From: Eriocheir sinensis
Lineage: Eukaryota; Arthropoda; Malacostraca; Decapoda; Varunidae
DNA length: 64,000 nucleotides
Assembly: GCF_024679095.1 (NCBI RefSeq)
Contig: NC_066563.1
Coordinates: 2,034,428-2,098,427, forward strand
Direction of reading: 5' to 3'
In this document: piece after piece, positions 1 through 43,698 of the stretch
Position numbering within the stretch: the first letter of the stretch is position 1
How the letters are laid out: each line of letters starts with the position of its first letter
The notes under the pieces: generated by a model
Database searches by the model: none
What the model was told of the DNA's origin: nothing
What the model saw: only the letters and a program-made list of their open reading frames with translations
Position numbers and translations under genes: made by a program

Positions 1-860
1 CACTAAGGCAGACAGACATAGACAGACAGACGGACAGAGATACAGACACACTGACAGACAGACAAGCACAAAGACACACACCAACAGCCAGGCAGGGCAA
101 TACGACAGACTGAAACAGGGAACCAAAAACACAGACATACCTCCCTCCATACACTGACAGTTCAACACACAGACAGACAGGCAGAAAAGGAGACAGGCAG
201 TGGGGATGATTTTCGTATTAACAGACAGACAACCATGCAAAAAGATAGACAGCCACTGACACAGGGAACCAAAAACACACATACCTCCCTCCATACACTG
301 ACAGCTCAACACACAGACAGACAGGCAGAAAAGGAGACAGGCAGTGGGGATGATTTTCGTATTAACAGACAGACAATCATGCAAAAAGATAGATACAGAC
401 ATGCACTCGTATACAGATAACTCAACACGGATTTAGACAGACAGTAGGTAAGATTCTCGAGTTAACAGACAAACAGGCAAACAGATTAAACAGTCGGATA
501 CATAATGAAAGAGACGGGTAGTTAACAGACAAACAGGATCGGTATTCTCAGACACTTCCGACTCCCACATCGATTTCCAAAGACCAGAAAGATCAATTAG
601 GTCCTCATGAATGTTTCTTCAGGTTCATGGTACAGAAGGAGGGTCACACTACCACCTGGGCAACTAAGATAATCCTGGAAATGCCTCAAACTCCCACGAA
701 AGTCTTGTTCAATGTGTATAATTGAGCGCCGAGAGGGTTGAGAATTCAGGCCCAGGCAAACAGATTAGACAGTTAGAAACACAAAGACAGATAGGTCAAT
801 ACGGAAACAGACAGACAGGTAGGCAGAGAGACAGGTAGTGGGGGTGAGTGGCAGGTTAGC
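1..860. repeat. Degenerate GACA/CAGA-rich region with a 145-bp tandem duplication
   Basis: Dispersed (GACA)n-type sequence. Within it, about 115-405 is a two-copy tandem repeat: the unit beginning ACAGGGAACC recurs at 261, differing by a few substitutions and a 2-bp indel. A further partial echo (AGACAGGTAGTGGGGGTGA) is near 830. The open frames here are products of the repeat. No gene is seen. Confidence 0.7.
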
Positions 861-1148
861 TTCCTTTATGAGTTTCACAAAGAGATATTCAAATTCTCTC
901 AAGACGTTGACAAAAGTTTTCCTATTTAACCTCCACTTCCAGTCTCTTCTTTTATGCGCTTCGTAATCTCTCAGTCTCATCTCTCTTCGTTCATTAAGTC
1001 CTCCTCCGCACGTCCTTAAATATCTTTATTACAAGGTCAAGAAGGTTTTTTTCATATTGTAATTGGAGAGGCAGATGTGGTGGTGAGTGAGGGTGACAGA
1101 AGTAGTAGTATTAGTATTAGTAGTAGTAGTAGTAGTGGGTGCGGGTGT

Positions 1149-1435
1149 GGTGAGCCCAAAAACCTATCATAGACTAGGTTCGAGTCCCCACCGAAACACG
1201 CTGATTTTTCAAGTCATCGCTGAGTGACGGAAGATTACCCACATGCTGTCCGGATCTTCAATCAACCCTAACTTCATCGACTTGGTCAAGAGGAGCACCG
1301 GGGGGCAGCATGGGTCAAACAAGAGTCATACATCACGGCAGCCAGTATAAATTGAATTAGCCTGTGCTACTAATGGGCTGGGACCGTGCTTAAGTCCCCT
1401 CAAGTAAATCTACCGGCGCTACAGGCAGCACAAAA

Positions 1436-1436
<1 letters not shown>
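1149..1436 (+). repeat. tRNA-derived SINE, family A, copy 1
   Basis: It has a B-box-like AGGTTCGAGTCCCC near 1173, then the family-A body landmarks CCCACATGCTGTCCGG, GGGGGCAGCATGGGTCAA, CTAATGGGCTGGGACCG and TACCGGCGCTACAGGCAGCA, ending in a short A tail. The same landmarks recur at about 4990-5390 (minus), 26950-27186 and 45718-46087. (GTA)n repeats lie on both sides of this copy. Confidence 0.75.
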
Positions 1437-1485
<49 letters not shown>

Positions 1486-2039
1486 ATAGCAATAAGAGGA
1501 GGAGGAGGAGGAGGAAGAGGAAGGGAAGGGACGGTTTTACTAAAGTTGGGGGGAGGTGGGGAAGAGAAGAGGAGGAGGAATAAAAGGAGACTCGAGGTGA
1601 GGAGGTGGAGGAGGAGTAATAATAATAAAAGTAATAATGATAATAATGAAAATAATAACTATATTGCTGACTATTGCGCAGCAGAAAAAAAGCGAAAATG
1701 GATGTATGCGTGTGGGTGCAGGCCGTCGAGTGCTTGGGGTTCATATATAATCAACGCTTCCCTTTGGCGCAGAGGAACAAGCAACTTTAATTTCCAGCAA
1801 GCAAAGGTATTGGAAAAAAAATCTCTTGTTTCTCATTTTTACGAGGAAAACGGCGGTAGTGAGCGTATGTTCCCCTTTCTCTCTTCTCTTTTTTACATAT
1901 AAAGACGTTTTTTGCCATAGCTGAACTGCCATCTTCGCAACATCTTAACATGCAGAACTTGGCCGTGGTTGACCCATCTTTTTATTTTTTCTTCTTAACG
2001 CTTGGTATTCCAACGTTGGCGCGTCTCCAGGTGTGTAAA

Positions 2040-2180
2040 TCAGAGCAGGGAAGGAGGCGGGGGCGGTGGAGGCGGCGGGGGCGTTAGTATGCACGTCTGC
2101 CGCAGCGCAGGGCGGGAGGCGGGCGGGAACACGGGAGCTGGACCGGAGCGTAAGAGAGCTCGTTAAAATTCCTCCCGGCC
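2040..2180. other. GC-rich patch with GC-box-like motifs
   Basis: The only strongly GC- and CpG-rich patch of the left 9 kb, with GGGGGCGG, GGGCGGG and GGGCGGG. It could be a promoter or only a G-rich repeat. No TMEM117 first exon or start codon was found next to it. Confidence 0.25.
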
Positions 2181-2254
2181 TTGCGAGTTAGAGGTCGTTA
2201 CAAATCCGTGAAAAATCGGTGTTTGTTGGCTCTATTATTATGGTTGTTGTTGGT

Positions 2255-2594
<340 letters not shown>

Positions 2595-2659
2595 CTTTGT
2601 TTTCGTCGTTGTCGCTCATCTCTCGTTCCACCTTGATGAGGATGATCGAGGGACAAGAA

Positions 2660-3796
2660 ACTAACGCCGAGGAGAGAAGATGAGAGAATGTAATTTTTTT
2701 TTTTTGGTCAGTTTTCTTGATACGTAACAACCTTTTTCCTTTTTTCCCTCTCAATCTGCGGCTGTTAATGACTCAATCCTCCCTTTATTTTTTTTATCTT
2801 TTCCTATTTTTCTTCCTCTTTTCGTTTCCGCCTTTTCAATCTCATTTTTCTTTCCAATTTTGTCGCTGTTTTCCTTCCTTTACATCATCTTTATTCCCAT
2901 TACCGTCTCTTCCTAACCCTCTTCTTCTACATTATCTCCGTCTACGCGTGTCCTTGCCTATCACATCCCCCTATCTCTACTCTCTTCTTTCCCTCTCCAC
3001 TCCCTCTCCTCCTTCCCCTTTGATGTCCCGTCCCATGGCTCTTCAATCAGCTAATGGAGACAAATCTACCGTTAATAGGTACTTGAGTAGATGGGAACTG
3101 TGGTTGGGACTCGGTGGTGGAGAGGAGGGAGGGAGGCAACTGGATGAACAGGGAGTGAAGGAGAGGAGGAGGAAAGAGGTGCACGGGCCAGGGAGAAAAT
3201 TGGACGAGGGAGTGGTGGAAGACTTAACCTCATCATCATCATAGTCATAAGAGCCATTCACTGTCATCATTATCATTATCGAGTATCAAGACCCGAAATC
3301 CACACGAAATCGACCTCTCTTCTGGTCTATAGTTTTTTTCTCGTTTTTCTTTTTTCTTTTTAAGTGGCGTCTAGCGAGCTTTTTTGTTGTTTTTGCTTTT
3401 TGCCCTTGAGTTGCCTTATTTCTCGACAGTAATGTTAAAAGGAAAAAAAAACCAATAATGTACAGATATTATTTTGCATTTATTGCTATAACTCACTTGG
3501 CCCGCCTCCATTAAATTAATATTCACCATCAAAATAACGAGGCGAAATTCCACCATTCATGTTCACTAATAAGTCGCGTGCATGTTGGTGTTATTGTTTA
3601 TCGTTACCACTCCAAATTAATTATCGCCGTCAAAATAACGAGGGAAAGCCGTGTCTATTGAAGGGTATTTTGATCTCTTTGTATTTATTTGTGTTCAGTG
3701 ATGCGGGCGTTCATTTACACGTGAATATATCGAAATTAAGTCACCCAACCTTTTCTGTCACGACAAGGTTCATTTATAGACTATTCCAGACATAAC

Positions 3797-3800
<4 letters not shown>
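2660..3800. other. Non-coding, T/C-rich sequence, no gene seen
   Basis: Mixed T-rich and C/T-rich sequence with a purine block at 3110-3210. Frames are not supported by any recognisable protein similarity. Confidence 0.5.
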
Positions 3801-3842
<42 letters not shown>

Positions 3843-4061
3843 GCACACAAACACACAGACAGGCAGGCAACTCATTTTCCTCCCTTGAAACATGAGTCTT
3901 AGGCGGGAGTACGTAAGTCTTGGATCTCCTCATAGCGAAAGATAAACGGCTCAGGGATCAACATGGGGTCGGAGGATAAGAGGAAATTGGAAGGGTGGAG
4001 GAGGGCAAGGAGCGAGGGAAATCGGGTTCCGTGCGATAGACAAGGAAAACACGAAAATGAG

Positions 4062-4164
<103 letters not shown>

Positions 4165-4989
4165 AAGAACGAAAACTAGAAAGAAAAGAAAGAAAAAAAG
4201 AAAGATAAAAAAGAAAGGGGAAGAAAACAAAGGAGGAAAAAGTTGAAGTAAGGAAGAAAAGAAAGGGAGAAAAGAAAGAAAGAAAGAAAAAGAGGAAGAT
4301 AACAAAGGAAGCAAGAAAGAAAAAGAAAGGAAGGAAAAAATAAAAAAAGAAATGAGAGAAAATGAAATGAAGAAAGAAGAAGAAAGGAAGAAAGAAAGAT
4401 AAACAAAGGAGGAAATAAATGAATAAATATATAATTCCACAACATTAACATCTCACGCCTCTAAGCTAACGTTCCTCGATGCCTCCGCTCGCATGGCTTC
4501 ACATCAAATATGAAGCCTCAAAACGCACCCTCGAACCCAACTCCCATCAGCCAGTGTTTACCCCGCAAGGCTGTGCTCCGCCTGGGTTATTGAACCGGGC
4601 TCACCGGCCACTCTGTCCCCGGGTAAGCAAATGCAAAGGAGGATTAGGAACAGAAAGGAGGCATTGTATCCGTCCGTCCCCATGGCAGCCACGGAGAGTC
4701 TTGAGATGCCTTCTTTGAGATAAATAGAAGATTGGGAAATAGAATAAAGGGAGGAGGAACAGAGGGTTAAAAGGGACAAGGAAAAAGGAATGGTGAGGAA
4801 GAGAGGGACTGAACCAAGGGGATAAGCTTCTTAACGTCTCAGGTGAATGGTTGCGGCGCCATGATTACATAACCCAAAAAATCAATCAACCAGGTGAATG
4901 GAAAGGAAAGGAAAACTGTAAAAACTAATACATGAAGGGAAGTGGCGAAGAGGATAGGTGTGTTGATGGAAAGGGAAAGGACTCCTAAA

Positions 4990-5390
4990 CTAGGTCAATT
5001 TCCATGTCCTATCTTCTTTGTCCCCACGCACACCTAGTCACGAACCCATCAGTCAATGAACTTCGGCCAAGTGACAGGTGGTTGTAGACCCAGACGACCG
5101 ACCAACGTGAAGGACGAGTAAGATTTTTCTTTTTACACTTGGCTTCTAACGCAGGTAGGTTTTCTTGATGAGGCCTGCTGGCCGGCCCCAGCCCGTTAGT
5201 AGCGCAGGCAACTGTTTTACAGTGGCGCCACTCATGCTTGGCGCATGCTGACCACCGGAGCTCCACATGATCCTCTCGAGAGTTTCTTTAGAGTTTGGGT
5301 TGATAAGTGGTTATCAGGACAGCATGTGGGTTGTCTAAGGTCACTCGATGATGACTGAAAACTGTCAGCTTGTAGCGGTGAGCTCGGAGA
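4990..5390 (-). repeat. tRNA-derived SINE, family A, copy 2 (diverged)
   Basis: Read on the minus strand it has CCCACATGCTGTCCTG, GGAGCTCCGGTGGTCAGCATG, CGCTACTAACGGGCTGGGGC and CCTGCGTTAGAAGCCAAGTGT, matching the landmarks of the family-A copies. It is more diverged than the copy at 45718. The boundaries are approximate. Confidence 0.65.
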
Positions 5391-5399
5391 ACGACGTAA

Positions 5400-8737
<3,338 letters not shown>

Positions 8738-8825
8738 AGTAGTTCCTTCTGTTCTAGATATAGCATGACCGCCATCATCTAATCTTTTTCAATGGCAATA
8801 CATTTATTTTTCGTTTCTTTCGCAG

Positions 8826-34229
<25,404 letters not shown>

Positions 34230-35043
34230 CCATGGTTGAGTTTGTTTCAAGGGGACCAGCTTTTGGTCCCCAGACAGGGCTGTGTATGAGCTTAAGTTGT
34301 GGTAGTGGCTGTATGTAACCAGACAAATGTAAATACTGTATTAGATATAATTCATATATAGTAGACCCTCGATTATCTGTACCCCAAATTCACAAATAAC
34401 AGATTTCTCAGACAAAATTCTAAGCAAATAATTGCTTCTTAGTACCAGCAGTTTTTTTTGTGCCTTAATTTATGGTATGTTTACCAATTAGTATGCAAAG
34501 CAGCAGCATTCTATTGGTTTCTCATGAACATGAGCTTGAGGACAGTGCACTTAGTATCAGCACTTACTGATTGTTAGTATTATTTCAAGTATTTTTTGTA
34601 ACCAGCAGTGTGTAGGACTATTTTATATCGTATTCTTGGTTCCCATCAGTGCTCAGACTCGTGCAGACAAGGAATTTGACACAGGCAGCAACAAAGGTAG
34701 TTGCCTAGTCAGAACAGTATTTATCCTTAAAAACACCCAACTTACTCCAGTGACTGACACCATTTCTTTCTGATAGATTTCAAATCTGTGCTGGAAAGAC
34801 TGTTTGTTGCATATCTTATTAGCTCTTCACCATAAACCATTTTTGGCTCCCAACACTCGTCCTTATTATGAAATCAATATAATTACATATTATAATCCTC
34901 AGGCTCAAGCAGGTGTAGGATTAAGCAGAGGCAGTAGCCCAACCTTAACTTCCAGTGCTGGTGCAATGTGGCGAGTCTTACACCTGCATGAAGCTAAGCA
35001 CTGGCAGGAGACACAAATCTATATATCCTACAGATGGCTTCAA

Positions 35044-35049
35044 AATAAA
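35044..35049 (+). promoter_or_regulatory. Candidate TMEM117 polyadenylation signal
   Basis: AATAAA on the plus strand, 815 nt after the TMEM117 stop codon. It is the first canonical hexamer found by eye downstream. No GT-rich downstream element is obvious, so the support is positional only. Confidence 0.3.
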
Positions 35050-35284
35050 TATTTACCACATGTTAAGGATGATTCATGAGATGTCCATCAGTTGCACACA
35101 CATTGGCTGTATTGTTTTTGTTGTGCCTGTGTAATGGCCAGAGCTGCAGATAAGGACTGTGAGGACCTTAAGCTGTGTACCTAGTACCCTTTGCTGAATG
35201 CACCTCATGTCTCAAAGCCTGGGTTCAATATGCAGGCAGGTTGTTGGAAAATACATTCATCCCAAGTAGGCCAATATCTCATGT

Positions 35285-35462
35285 TGAAATGCCAGAATTT
35301 TACTCTTAACTACACTCTCACACGACCACTGCATGTAACGAAACACACGAGAAATTAATCCAGACAAGGAAAGGTTTTGCTGGCGCCGGGGATCGAACCC
35401 GCGACCAGTGAGACGGGAGAGCCACTCCTTAACCAGTCGGCCAAAGAGGTGCCCCACTCGCA
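35285..35462 (-). repeat. tRNA-like SINE, minus strand
   Basis: The reverse complement carries TTTGGCCGACTGGTTAAGG (A-box-like) and GTCGCGGGTTCGATCCCCGG (B-box consensus), followed by an AT-richer body. A standard anticodon stem is not clear. The boundaries are approximate. Confidence 0.55.
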
Positions 35463-36229
35463 GAGTGAGTTATGGGAGGCTCGCCCATCAGGCAAGTCGC
35501 TGCACTACAATGTTTTTAGAGAGTTAGCAGTTGGCCTCATGAAAGTGTTGGCATCCATTTCTGTGTTGTGTTTCTCCAAATGGAAGGGGGCTGGATTTTG
35601 TATGGCTTATGTTTCTTGAAGGAGGTCTCGGGTCTCTTTACCATAGAAAATGTGTTAAAAACTGAAGCACAAAAGAACTTGATCTAAATGGAAAAAAGGA
35701 AGGCATGTAATGGCCGGAGAGGTGGATATGTACTACGAATGCCTTAAGCAGTGGGATACACTTTGGCTCAACACCAGAGACCCTGTCTCAGGGGCCCAAT
35801 TTGGAATCCTTAGTGAGCTGAGAAAAAGATTTATGTATTTCCAAGTACATGTAGATAAATTTCTCATGTCCTCAGGCAAAGCACCAGATCCCCCTATGAG
35901 CTAGGAAGCTCCAAAGCTTTCCTTAGGTTGCATTATTTGACAGGGTTAACATTGGACTAGCACCATATCTGTCTCAGCTGGACTACTTAATAAAAAACAA
36001 AAGAAAGCATGCAGCCTGCCTCCAATGTAAACAAGCATGATATCGGGCACCTGACCATTGTGTTTGCCAGAAAATAGAATTGGCTTTTACTGAAGTGTTG
36101 ATATTGTTTCATTCAAAAAATATCTGATTCCTTTTTTTTTTTTAAACTTCATCCTTTTAGCTTAGGAAATCAAGGGTCTACTGTATATACAAATATTTAC
36201 ATCTACTTGTTTATACATTAATTTATTTA

Positions 36230-36363
<134 letters not shown>

Positions 36364-37932
36364 TTACTTTTTAAATGATCAATTAATTTTCCTTCATTAG
36401 AATAACACTTTACATTTACTCCCCAGTAGGATTTTGAATATAATGTCTTATCAGTAACACTACATTTTTAGATCAATTAAGAATTATATTCCAAATAGAA
36501 AATTGGTTCATGAGAGTACAGGTTATCGTCTTACTTTCTCACTGTGTTCTGCTTAAGAGACAGATATAAAATATATGGATGAGGGATAAGTATGTGTGTG
36601 GCTGAGCTGAGAATAGGTGTGGATGGTGTGGTGACAAGAAGTGGTGACGAGCCTTTTGACTGGCTGTGTTTGGATTGACAGGCATGTTTTTATTTCTGAG
36701 AAGACTTCCAACAACCACACAATAGGTTTTGTAGGTTACAAATATTTGCAGTTGCAATTTTAGCATTGGAACTATTTGTATGATGATTGCATAAAATTTA
36801 TGTAAAGCTATTTAGCTACTGCAGGTAGGCTACATGTTATTTCAGTTATTTAAGATAAATAACCATATATTAAGGTTTGTCAGGCTTTCCAAAAGTTTAG
36901 TTAATGGGACTGGTATTGACCATAATGTATATCTATATGCATTTCTTTTTACTCATAGAAATGACAACAGAGTAAGATGTAATTTGTGCAAGAAAAAAAA
37001 TCTATTGTGTTAAGCCATAGTAATATTTAATTCACAAAGATGAAATATGTCACATAATTATTTATGATGCTGATAGCAAGACATTGACTACAATAACATA
37101 TTGGAGTATTACTAAAATATCATCTTTGTTGATATAAAAAGAAATGCAGATCATAACTACCATGAAGATAATTGATGCAAAAATTTCAATATATGTGTAT
37201 TGACTGTTAAAAAAAAACATGACCACTACAGTCTTGCCAAACGCTTCATGTTTGTGGTATTGCAGCTTGGTGACATGGTTCCATCAAGCACTTGGTGGTC
37301 AGTCACAGTTAATGCACAGATGGAAAGTATGGTTGGCTTTGCTTGCCTATGAAAGATTCTTAGCTTGTTTTCCCATAATGGTGGGCAGGTTGAGCCCCAT
37401 CTTTGAGTTATAATGCATTGTAAATGTACATAATCAAAATATAGCATTATGTGTGTTATGATGTATGATAGGAAATATTTCTGGGTTTCATCTACCCTCT
37501 ACTACTTTGCCAGTGACTAGCACCTGGCTTGTCTAATTTGTTGTGTCCTGTTAGTCCCACTGACTCACCTTGGCAATGTTGTCTGTGTAGGACACATCTT
37601 TTATATGTCCTGCTGCCTGTCACCCTGTCACTCACCTCCTGCTCAGCTGTTCACAGATGTGTCTACCCAGACAGCAATTCAGAGCTGACATTTACCAGCT
37701 GCAGGCTGCATTACCTTGCCTCTGTGTTCTGCAAAGCAAACATCTCTAAAATAGACAATGGACAAAACCTGGAGGTGAAAGTGTTTATTATACAATTTCA
37801 TAAAAGAAATCTTAAGAAAACTTGTTGATGAACAAGGTTTTGTGGAAATGCATTTTTTATAGGACAGAGGATTAAAAAATCAATGAAAATTTAAAGTCTA
37901 GAGCAGTGAAACGAGAAGAAATACAGTATGTA

Positions 37933-37936
<4 letters not shown>

Positions 37937-38029
<93 letters not shown>
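37937..38029. repeat. (TA)n microsatellite
   Basis: About 46 units, intergenic. Confidence 0.95.
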
Positions 38030-38031
<2 letters not shown>

Positions 38032-39010
38032 TAAAGTATTTTATTGATATAATATTCAATAGCTGTTAAAATTACATTGGAAAGATGATTTGAAATCAAA
38101 TCATAAAAATATTTGCTAATAATGTCACCAAAAAGTTATTTAATCTAGATGGTGGAGAAAAAAAAAAAACATATCAGGCAGTCATTTGATACACAGCAAA
38201 AATTACTGTTGTCAACTCAGTTATATACTACTTTGCGTAAGAAAGAGCGAGATGAAAGAGAGCGAGAGAGTACCAAGGTGCCTAATAGAGTTATTGAAGC
38301 TGGCGAGCTGATACAGTAGGAACCTCGCTGGGCTGTAGGAGACCCCTGCCCTTGCTAAGAATTGGGTCATTTAGGCACAGTTCTTTTCTCTTCTGCTTCA
38401 CTGTCATTTCAGGTGTTTCATGAGTAATGGAATGATATTCTAACTACTTTATTATTGTTTGAACTTATATTATGAGAAGTTATAAAAATAGAATCATGTT
38501 TTGATACCAATAGGAATACACCTATTAGTGCCCAATGACCTATGTTAGTTTTACAAATTTAGAATACTAAAAGCAGATCATAAGGAAAGTGTTGTAGCAA
38601 AAAAGAACCAATGGATGCAGTAGTTGAGAACTATTTTCATAAGATTTTTCACAGTTTTGCATGTTTCTCTTAAAGTAGAATCCTAAACACTGAAGTTTTC
38701 ATAATTATGTGAAGTATTATACCTCTATGGAGTTGCGAGTCTTTGGAGATCGTTGTGGGTCAGCTGTTCCCAGGATAGGAAACATCCCTGTGAGAGTAGT
38801 ATGCCCATCTCAGTTGATACTCCTCTGTTATTGTCACAAGTTCCTATTGCAGTGTGATCCTCCACCCTTGCTTATATATACTTAAGATTAAGTGACCATT
38901 TATTTTCCATCTGTTCAGACAGCTTTCAGAAATTCATGTCTGTTCATGCTTCTGGGAGTTCATTACCAATGCTTTCTGCACACGGTAATATGCCAGAGTC
39001 TTACCATTGG

Positions 39011-39282
<272 letters not shown>

Positions 39283-41564
39283 CATACACATCAGAACACT
39301 ACCAATGTTTATTCAGTAGCCTTTAAAAGACAGCTGAAATAACCATGACAAAAGAACTCTGTACTATCAACTTGATTTATGTTGTTGTTGCTGCTACTAA
39401 ACTAGAACTGAAAAGGAGCTTGTATGTATGTGTTAAAACCCCACATGTACTCCCAGACTCCCAAGCCCTGCCCTCTCGTATAGCTGTAGAAGGGGAAGAG
39501 GCGAAGGTAATGAGTTGATAAACAGCACTGTTATCATAATTGAAAAAAAAAATCTGCCTATTGATTCTTTGAGCCATAATAAGTTTTTTTTATGCATAAT
39601 CCTTCAGCAGTTAGTTATACGCCCTAAAACTAATAAACTGATTTAATAGTTATTTTTGATGCCTGCCTGTTGTTTACAGTATACCATCATTATTTCTTTT
39701 TGCCACTTGTGATACATTCAGTAATAGTGTACGATGATACCATACACTTGGTCCAAATAAGAAAGGGCCAAATTGTTAATAGGCCCTTGGGGATTTAAAA
39801 AAAATTTCCACAGTTCACTTTCTTCCCAAGCTAATGCAGGAAAACTGAAAATCACTACATAGCTACTAACATCAAGCTTCATAGAAATCTTTTGTATTCT
39901 GAAACCATTTATAAAATAATATAAAGGAAGAACATTTATGTTATTAGATAAATTCATTCCTGTTTTTTTAATATATATCATAAAAGTATCTTAATATGCT
40001 TGTCATTTTTTCTTTTCTTCAATGGAAATCAAAGGAACTATTAAAGACCATGTTATTACCCTCACATCCACTGATACTTTGCTTTGTGCAGTGTCTCACC
40101 TTTGCCTTTTTTTTCCCTGTAGAAGTGTTGGGTTGTTGGGATGAGAGCAGCAGTGGGCTGGTGCTGCTCTCCTGTTAAGTAGTGAGCCTCTGCTGCCTGT
40201 GCTTCTGCTGTTTCCATTCATACAATTCCAAATTTTTAAATGTGTGTTTGGAAACCGAATTTGCTGTCAACTGTATTTTTGACAAATTTTCAGTGCAGGT
40301 GGAGGAGGCTGCAAACAAGTAAATGACTAACTCAGTGAAATCCTTTGTGTTCAAAAATAATATTGTAATCAGCACGTTGATCTGTATTTTTGCAGTTGAG
40401 AAATGTGGTAAAAATTCTATTTTTCATAAAATATTACAACAATTGTACATTTTCTTATATATTTGGATTGTGTGTATATCAATGAATCATTGCAAATTTT
40501 AGTATCTTTGTTAATTATATGTATGTCTTCATTTGAAAGTTAAATGTGCTGTCTGTGATTTTGATCACATTCAGATCACAGTCTTATTGAACTTGTAGGC
40601 ACTAAAGATGTAAGATGACTATAATGCCTACCAACAACTCCTGTTGAATCCAAATATTCCTTTGTTAATTGACTGTTTATGAAGAAGATAAAATTTATAT
40701 AATCTAATGTGGTTGAAGCATTACCAGTTGCTTTAACAATATGTTGGACTCCATTTGTGTGGAAATACTCCATTCACTGTATAAGCCTTATATGTGTTTG
40801 TTACATACACAGTAAAATTTAAATTCCTTTGCTTGGTTACCATAAATTTGACCACCTATTACTAAAGTAATTTATATTTATGCCTTGTAAGAATTGCTAT
40901 GTGATATTATAGCAACTTATTTAGTAAGGCTCTGCTTCCTATGTTGAGAGTAAGAAACCCATACGATGTTACTCCAAAGTCATGTCCCCCATCACGTATA
41001 TTCTACTTTTAGGTGTCATGTCGTCAGTTAAAGAATGTAGTATAGGGTAAAATGCTTTCCAAGTGCATCTTTGAATATAATTTGCATGTATTACTGCTTC
41101 TGAAGTATGTTTTTTCTTGGGACTTGCTACTTTGTTTTAGGTGTGCTAATTTTAATATTCTTTACTCCAAAAAAAAAAAATGCATATCTTTAATTTCAGA
41201 TTTGTATTTTTATACATTAGCACTGCTTAGTCCAAACTTTCAGCTATCAAATGTGACATATTTTTTGCAAGAATAATGCAAAATAGTATTTATGTGTCGT
41301 AACAAGTAATTATGGCCTTTATTGTAAATCGCCAGCCAGCCACACTGCGTGACTCATGTGAGCCATGCATTGTGCCGGTTGGTTTTATTATGCAATTTTT
41401 TAATATGATGTGACCACCTCTACTTCCTTACATTTTTTCTGGCGAGGCTGTACAATGGACACGCTGATGAAGAGTGCTTCAGTAACTGATCCGTCATGAA
41501 ATGCAAACAGCAAGTTATACGAGATCCTTTAAATTTGGTGCTCTACTGTATAACATGTGCTTAC

Positions 41565-41757
<193 letters not shown>

Positions 41758-42499
41758 TTTTTCTCCTAACTTGATAGTGTTTGCAAAACAGTACATAATA
41801 TAAAGCCAAATGTACTTCACTGCCAACTGCTACTGCCAAAACCCATTGTGTGTTATGTTCATACCAGGATGGCAGACCTGAAGGCTTCTCACCAAACTGG
41901 GCTTCATTTCTCTCTCCCGGAAATGTGCTGCTGTTACAAGCCAAGATGAATGCACACACACACACACACACACATCAAAGACTGAACAAATGCTGAAAGT
42001 TATATTTTCTAAGGTAGGCTGATGGGTTTTGATGTGGCTGTAATAGCTACATTCAGCGTTTTATGCTTGAAATTGTCAAAATGTGTATTACAAAAGGGCC
42101 ATAATTAACTACAAAACCTAATGTTTAATTCAGCATAGCTGCTTATAAGTAGCATTTTTACTGTCCTATGTCTCGCTGTTGTGCCCACCCCTGTGTACAC
42201 CAGAGTCAATATATTTTGTGGAGGAATCTTGTTTTATTAGCCAGATCGAGGGCTGTGCAATTTCTTCCGGGAACTCAGTCAAAGTTTTAAGGTACGTACC
42301 TGTAGGTAAAATGCATTGATATCACTAAAATTTAGGCCCTTATTCTCAGATGCTTTCGGGCTTCCGGATGAGACTATACGTACCGTATTCAAGATTAGCC
42401 AGATCATCATCACTGTCACTCCTCCATTCATGGTGCGAGTGCCTCTGCAAGTATCTCTGGGCTATTATAATCGCTCTGTATATGTAAATCTCACGTAAT

Positions 42500-42616
42500 T
42501 GACTGCTCTTTCGGCCACCTCTTCGGATTCTTTACAGGGGCAGTGAGTACCGGGCTTTTTTTTTATTGTTTCCTTTTATTTGTGCCCTTGTGCTGTCTCC
42601 TTTGCTGTTAAAAAAA
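42500..42616 (+). repeat. Probable 3' end of a retroposon
   Basis: GGGCAGTGAGTACCGGGC, a T-rich stretch, then TTTGTGCCCTTGTGCTGTCT and CCTTTGCTGTTAAAAAAA. The terminal A run and the TGCCCTTG(T/A)G(C/T)TG block resemble retroposon 3' ends; a similar TTGCCCTTGAGTTGCC occurs near 3400. The class is not determined. Confidence 0.35.
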
Positions 42617-43698
42617 TATCAACTTCGGAAGCAGTTTCAAATCAGCGTTCTGAGGTCTCGATCGAAGCATTAAATTTCTGGCAGGGTATTGGTTTCCCTT
42701 TTATCAGTCCAGCCGGTGTGGCGACCTACCCGCCTATCCTAAATCTCTTCCTAGGCCTAACTATTACTCTTATTCCATTCAGTTATGTTAATGTTTTCCT
42801 GCTACGTGGTGAGAGAGAGAGAGGAGAAAGAGAGAGAGAGCGACTTACTTCTCAAAGGACAGAAAACCTAAGATCATGATGAAGTGCTTAAGAAAGTGAT
42901 GTAATACTGAAAAGAAAAGTGTGTATAAGTGAAAAAGAAGAAAAGAGGAACGAAAGGAGGAGGACCTAAGAAGCGATACAAAGCGTCACAGGTCAAAAAG
43001 AAGAAGAAGAAGCGGGAGGGCGGCGGCGAGAGGTGAGCAGCCTGTAAGTATTGGTGTTTTACGTGTACTAGTGTTGCGGTCACCCCCAGGAGGCAGGGAG
43101 AGGTTGTGTGCGAGACGTAGGTTTTGTATGGGATTGTAAAGTTGTAAAGTAGAGCGGGAAAGGAGGCAAAAGGGAGGTTGTGTCTGGACGCGGGGCTGTC
43201 ATGGTCCCCCCCTGCTTGTGCTCAGCGGCCTCCTCGTCCTCCTTCTTCTATAACGCTTTTTGTATCGCTTCTTAATTATTGGTACGTTTTATTATTACTC
43301 ATTTTTTGTAGTTGTCGTGCCTGTCCTTGGTACAGTTTTGGTTCCTATTTCCTTGTTATTTTTTGTGTTTGGGGTTTACCTTAGCCATCCATGCCGTGGA
43401 CGGGGTGCTATTCTTTACTGAATTCCACTGCCATGTTGCCTCTCTGTCTTCTATTGATATTTTCAAGCTGACTGCTCTTCTGAACTTGCGAACTGCATGC
43501 CTCCTCCCCCTCCCTTGGCCCCATTGCACACGACTTTCTACCCAAGCTCATTCCTATACATCCCTTTACATCTTTATGATAATACTCCTAGACAACTTCA
43601 AACCCTTTTTCTTCAGATATTTTGAAGTTTTTTTCTAAGCCTCTAACTGTGATATTGATCATATTCATAATAACAGATGCATTTAGTCTACATTTTTG

